41,344 nt of DNA from Tahibacter caeni (GTDB lineage: Bacteria > Pseudomonadota > Gammaproteobacteria > Xanthomonadales > Rhodanobacteraceae). The DNA is taken from the NCBI RefSeq assembly GCF_024609805.1, contig NZ_JANFVR010000007.1, forward strand, positions 1-41,344. The letters run 5' to 3'. The notes beneath the pieces were generated by a model, which did not search any database, had not been told where the DNA came from, and saw only the letters and a list, made by a program, of their open reading frames with translations. Shown here one piece after another: positions 37,995 through 41,344 of the stretch (position 1 is the stretch's first letter; every line of letters starts with the position of its first letter). The translations under genes were made by a program, and so were the position numbers.

Positions 37995-39653
37995 ATGTCT
38001 CTGATCCGTCGTTGCGGCGCGCTGCTGCTGTGCGTCGCGTTCGCCGTGCCTGCCGCGCAGGCGCGCACCTTCTTCAAGTCCGGTTTCGAAGCACCGACCG
38101 ACGTTCCGTCCACGGACGGGGAAGCGGCCCGTTTCCTGACCCAGGCCACATTTGGCCCGACCCAGGCCGACGTCGCCAAGGTCCGCCAGATCGGCTATTC
38201 GGCCTGGATCGACCAGCAGATGAACCAGGTCGCCATGACCGCGGCGCGGCCGCACATGGAAGCCGTCAGCGCCGCGATGACGGCGGCCGGCACCGGCGAC
38301 ACGATCGGCCAGAACCAGCGCCTTAGCCGCTGGTTCCACACCGCCGTGACCGGCCCCGACCAGCTGCGCCAGCGCACGGCCTGGGCGCTGTCGCAGATCT
38401 TCGTGATCTCCGACAGCAACGGCGCGATCAGCGGCGAGCCGATCCAGATGAGCGAGTACTGGGACCTGCTCGCGCGCAACGCGTTCGGCTACTACCGCAC
38501 CCTGCTCGACGAGGTCACCTACAACCCGTCGATGGGCAAGTTCCTGAGCCATTTCCGCAACCGCAAGGCGGCCACCGGCCGCGAACCCGACGAGAATTAC
38601 GCGCGCGAAGTCATGCAGCTGTTCTCGATCGGCCTGGTCGAGCGCAACCTCGACTACTCGCCGCTGCTGCAGGGCGGCCAGCCGATACCGACCTACGACC
38701 AGAACGTCATCAGCAACTACGCCAAGGTGTTCACGGGCTTCGCCTACAACAATGCCGGCACGAACCTGTTCGGCGGCACGAACACCTACCTGCCGATGTC
38801 CTGCGTCGCGACCGAGCACGACACGACGGCCAAGGTCGTCGTCGGCGGCACGACGCTCCCGGCCGGCCAGACCTGCGCCGTCGACGTGCGCGACGGCCTG
38901 AACCTGCTGGCCTCGCACGCGAACGTCGCGCCGTTCATCGCGCGCCAGCTGATCCAGCGCTTCACGACGAGCAACCCGTCGCCGGCCTACATCACGCGCG
39001 TCGCGCAGAAGTTCAACAACAACGGTGACGGCGAGCGCGGCGACCTCGCCGCGGTCGTCAGGCAGATCCTGCTCGATCCCGAGGCGCGCGCGGCCAACCC
39101 GCCGGCCACGTTCGGCAAGGTCCGCGAGCCGCTGCTGCGCCTGACCGCCGTGCTGCGCGCCTGGAACTTCCAGCTGCCCGCAGCGACCGCCTACGGCGAG
39201 ATCCGCATGGGCATGACCAACCCGCTGCCGGTCTACGGCCAGCGGCCGCTCGGCGCACCGACCGTATTCAATTTCTACGAGCCCGACTACCAGCACCCGG
39301 GCGCGATCGCCGACGCGAATCTCTATGCGCCGGAAATGCAGATCATCAACGAAGGCTCGACCTACACGATCTCCAACAGCCTGGCCGACTATACCTTCCG
39401 CTACTACGTCGGCATGAGCAATCCGCCGACCGACCGGCCGCTGATCGACGTGGGCGTGCTCGTCAACCTCGCCACGCCGACGGCCATGGTCGACGAGGTC
39501 AACAAGCGCATGTTCTACGGCCAGATGACCGGCAACACCCGCACGACCCTGATCAACATGCTGAGCTTCATGAACGGCGCATCGGCGAGCGAGAAAGCGC
39601 GCTCGCTGCTGCAGGTCGCCGCGATGTCGCCCGAATTCGCCACGCAACGCTGA
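37995..39653 (+). CDS. DUF1800 family exported protein
   Basis: The 552-residue protein starts with a signal peptide (LIRRCGALLLCVAFAVPAAQA); the ATG at 37995 has GGGGAA nearby. Just after the cleavage site is FFKSGFE. The DUF1800 domain fills the rest, with ARFLTQATFGPTQADV, FVISDSNG, the long YNPSMGKFLSHFRNRKA and DENYAREVMQLFSIGL segments, FTGFAY, and VFNFYEPDYQHPG near the end. The biochemical function of the family is not established. It is nearly always encoded beside a DUF1501 protein, as here, with an 11-base gap. The two are probably exported by different routes (Sec here, Tat for DUF1501). Confidence 0.92.
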   Translation: MSLIRRCGALLLCVAFAVPAAQARTFFKSGFEAPTDVPSTDGEAARFLTQATFGPTQADVAKVRQIGYSAWIDQQMNQVAMTAARPHMEAVSAAMTAAGTGDTIGQNQRLSRWFHTAVTGPDQLRQRTAWALSQIFVISDSNGAISGEPIQMSEYWDLLARNAFGYYRTLLDEVTYNPSMGKFLSHFRNRKAATGREPDENYAREVMQLFSIGLVERNLDYSPLLQGGQPIPTYDQNVISNYAKVFTGFAYNNAGTNLFGGTNTYLPMSCVATEHDTTAKVVVGGTTLPAGQTCAVDVRDGLNLLASHANVAPFIARQLIQRFTTSNPSPAYITRVAQKFNNNGDGERGDLAAVVRQILLDPEARAANPPATFGKVREPLLRLTAVLRAWNFQLPAATAYGEIRMGMTNPLPVYGQRPLGAPTVFNFYEPDYQHPGAIADANLYAPEMQIINEGSTYTISNSLADYTFRYYVGMSNPPTDRPLIDVGVLVNLATPTAMVDEVNKRMFYGQMTGNTRTTLINMLSFMNGASASEKARSLLQVAAMSPEFATQR

Positions 39654-39664
39654 GGACCGCCGCG

Positions 39665-41155
39665 ATGAAACAGAACGAACTCAAACGCCGGCGCTTCCTG
39701 CAGCAGCTCGGCCTCACGCTCTGCGCCGGCGGCGCCTCGGCGCTGCTGCCGCAGCTGCGCCTCGTGAACTCGGCCCTGGCCGCCGACAAGGGCACGGTCA
39801 ACGGCTACCGCGCGCTGGTCTGCGTCTACCTGTCGGGCGGCAACGATTCCTGGAACATGCTGCTTCCGTACGACACGGCACGTCACGCGGTCTACGCCGC
39901 CGCGCGCGGCGGCGTCTACAACGCGAACACGAACGCCGGCGGCCTCGGCATCGACCGCGCGGCACTGACCGCGCAATTCCAGATCACCGACAGCGCGACC
40001 GGCGCGCAGTACGCGGTCAACCCGGGCAATGCGACCTACCCGACCGGCATGGCCGACCTCGCGACGATCTACCGCGCGAACAAGCTCGCGTTCATCGCCA
40101 ACGTGGGCACCCTGATCCGCCCGATCACGAAGACCGAATACAACAGCACGCCGGCCCTGCGCCCGCCGCAGCTGTACTCGCACAACGACCAGGAGAACCT
40201 CTGGCACCTCGCGCGCACGACCGCGAGCAGCACCGGCTGGGGCGGCCTCGTCGCCGACCGCACGCGCCTGAACAACGTCAACCAGGCCCTGTCGCCGTGC
40301 ATCTCGCTGGCCGGTTCCAACCGCTTCGAAGTCGGCGACAGCACCTTTCCGTACCAGATGTCCTCGAGCGGCCTGACCGGCCTCAGCAACATCTACAACT
40401 CGGCCAGCAGCACCGGCGGCACCTACGGCTCGCAGCGCGCCGGCGCGCTCGACCTGCTGCTGGCCGACACCAGCAATCCGTCGCTGCTGACCCAGGAATA
40501 CGCGCGCACCTTCAAGCGCGGCCGCGACCTCTACGACCTGGTCAATTCCGCGCTGACCGCGACCGACGGCTCGGGCAACGTGACGACCACGTTCCCGACC
40601 GGCAACTCGCTGGCCGACCAGCTCAAGATGGTCGCGCGCATGATCAAGATCTCGCGCGAGTCCGGCGGCCAGATCCGGCACCAGCGCCAGATCTACTACG
40701 TGCGCATGGGCGGCTTCGACCTGCACGACGGCCTGATGGCGACGAACCAGAACGGCCACGGCGCGCTGCTGAACCGCGTGTCGCAGGCGCTGGGCGCGTT
40801 CTGGACCGCGCTCGGCGAGATCGGCGCACAGAACGAGGTGACCACGTTCACGATGAGCGAGTTCGCGCGCACCCTGAGCTCCAACGGCAACGGTTCCGAT
40901 CACGCCTGGGGCGGCGTGCAGCTGGTCATGGGCGGCGCGGTCAACGGCGGCCGGCTCTACGGCACCTTCCCGGACCAGACCCTCAACAACGCGATCAGCT
41001 TCTCTCGCGGCCAGACCATTCCGTCGACGAGCGTCGACCAGATGGCGGCGACGCTCGCGCGCTGGATGGGCGTGACCGGGAGCAACGACCTGGCCGCGAT
41101 CTTCCCGAACCTGATCAACTTCCCGGTCGCCGACCTCGGCTTCCTGACGGCCTGA
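39665..41155 (+). CDS. DUF1501 family exported protein (Tat substrate)
   Basis: The 496-residue protein has a twin-arginine signal (KRRRFLQQLGL at residues 7-17, then a hydrophobic stretch and ALA), so it is exported folded, perhaps with a bound metal. The DUF1501 domain belongs to the alkaline-phosphatase/sulfatase-like fold: VCVYLSGGNDSWNML near the start, YSHNDQENLWH, YVRMGGFDLHDGL and FTMSEFARTLSSNGNGSDHAWGG with several conserved Asp/His residues likely to bind metal. The reaction is not known. The ribosome site GAGG overlaps the stop codon of the DUF1800 gene, so the two are translationally close. A small hairpin (41167-41172 with 41178-41183) follows the stop codon. Confidence 0.92.
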   Translation: MKQNELKRRRFLQQLGLTLCAGGASALLPQLRLVNSALAADKGTVNGYRALVCVYLSGGNDSWNMLLPYDTARHAVYAAARGGVYNANTNAGGLGIDRAALTAQFQITDSATGAQYAVNPGNATYPTGMADLATIYRANKLAFIANVGTLIRPITKTEYNSTPALRPPQLYSHNDQENLWHLARTTASSTGWGGLVADRTRLNNVNQALSPCISLAGSNRFEVGDSTFPYQMSSSGLTGLSNIYNSASSTGGTYGSQRAGALDLLLADTSNPSLLTQEYARTFKRGRDLYDLVNSALTATDGSGNVTTTFPTGNSLADQLKMVARMIKISRESGGQIRHQRQIYYVRMGGFDLHDGLMATNQNGHGALLNRVSQALGAFWTALGEIGAQNEVTTFTMSEFARTLSSNGNGSDHAWGGVQLVMGGAVNGGRLYGTFPDQTLNNAISFSRGQTIPSTSVDQMAATLARWMGVTGSNDLAAIFPNLINFPVADLGFLTA

Positions 41156-41166
41156 ACCGTCGCGGC

Positions 41167-41183
41167 GCCGGGAAAAGCCCGGC
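41167..41183 (+). terminator. Small hairpin after the DUF1501 gene
   Basis: A 6-bp GC stem (41167-41172 with 41178-41183) around AAAAG lies just past the stop codon. It has no T run; the remaining 160 bases of the window show no gene. Confidence 0.35.
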
Positions 41184-41344
41184 TCCGCGACAGGCCTGGG
41201 CCGCGGCTCCGGGCCGCAGCGACCGCTCCGGACCGGCGGCACCTGCCCGCCGCGACGGCGGCCGCTCCAGTCGGCCAGCCCTCCCGCCGGGGCGGCCGCT
41301 TCGATCGGCGACACCCCGTCCACCGCCGCGGCTGCGACCCGATC

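Overview
The window is about 41 kb of GC-rich DNA (roughly 65-70 % by eye) from what looks like a gammaproteobacterium of the Lysobacterales (Xanthomonadales), perhaps Rhodanobacteraceae or Dokdonella-like. This rests on gene content: a large TonB receptor, a DUF3369/HD-GYP response regulator, a leucine-degradation set, IcmF, a giant DUF11 surface protein, and short GGGAAT-type repeats that I recall from that order. The placement is inference and could not be tested here. I saw no tRNA, rRNA, CRISPR array, transposase or prophage gene.

Layout. Positions 1-3030: the 3' end of an SO2930-like cytochrome c gene, then a TonB-dependent receptor. Positions 3086-6356: a phosphodiester glycosidase-like exported protein, an unrecognised protein, a HisN-type phosphatase, and a DUF2269 membrane protein gene broken by a one-base deletion. 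Positions 6372-7931: a lower-GC segment holding an Imm32-like small protein and an exported protein. It is bounded by two direct copies, exactly 1,500 bp apart, of the 3' end of thpR, so it looks like a small islet inserted at that gene's end. Positions 7856-12180: thpR and the fused acyl-CoA mutase icmF, with a 7-bp-period repeat inside icmF. Positions 12343-12948: a small exported jelly-roll-like protein.

Positions 13513-25579 hold a scattered branched-chain amino acid degradation set: leucine dehydrogenase, isovaleryl-CoA dehydrogenase, acetyl-CoA acetyltransferase and the carboxyltransferase subunit of methylcrotonyl-CoA carboxylase. Together they cover leucine to 2-oxoisocaproate, isovaleryl-CoA to methylcrotonyl-CoA, carboxylation of the latter, and the final thiolysis. 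The biotin subunit, methylglutaconyl-CoA hydratase and HMG-CoA lyase are not in the window. A convergent signalling pair lies inside this set: an HD-GYP response regulator and a 1,280-residue propeller-type sensor kinase. A small Ala/Lys-rich lipoprotein gene is also there.

Positions 25820-34720 are one gene for a 2,966-residue secreted or surface protein. It has a unique N-terminal region, one diverged and fourteen near-identical repeats of 122-123 residues, three more DUF11-like repeats, and a C-terminal sorting-type tail. Behind it are an OmpR-type response regulator and its membrane kinase (35089-37302), read in the same direction. Then comes a DUF1800-DUF1501 operon (37995-41155) encoding two exported proteins of unknown function. 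Several inverted repeats, intrinsic terminators and possible operators are listed between these blocks.
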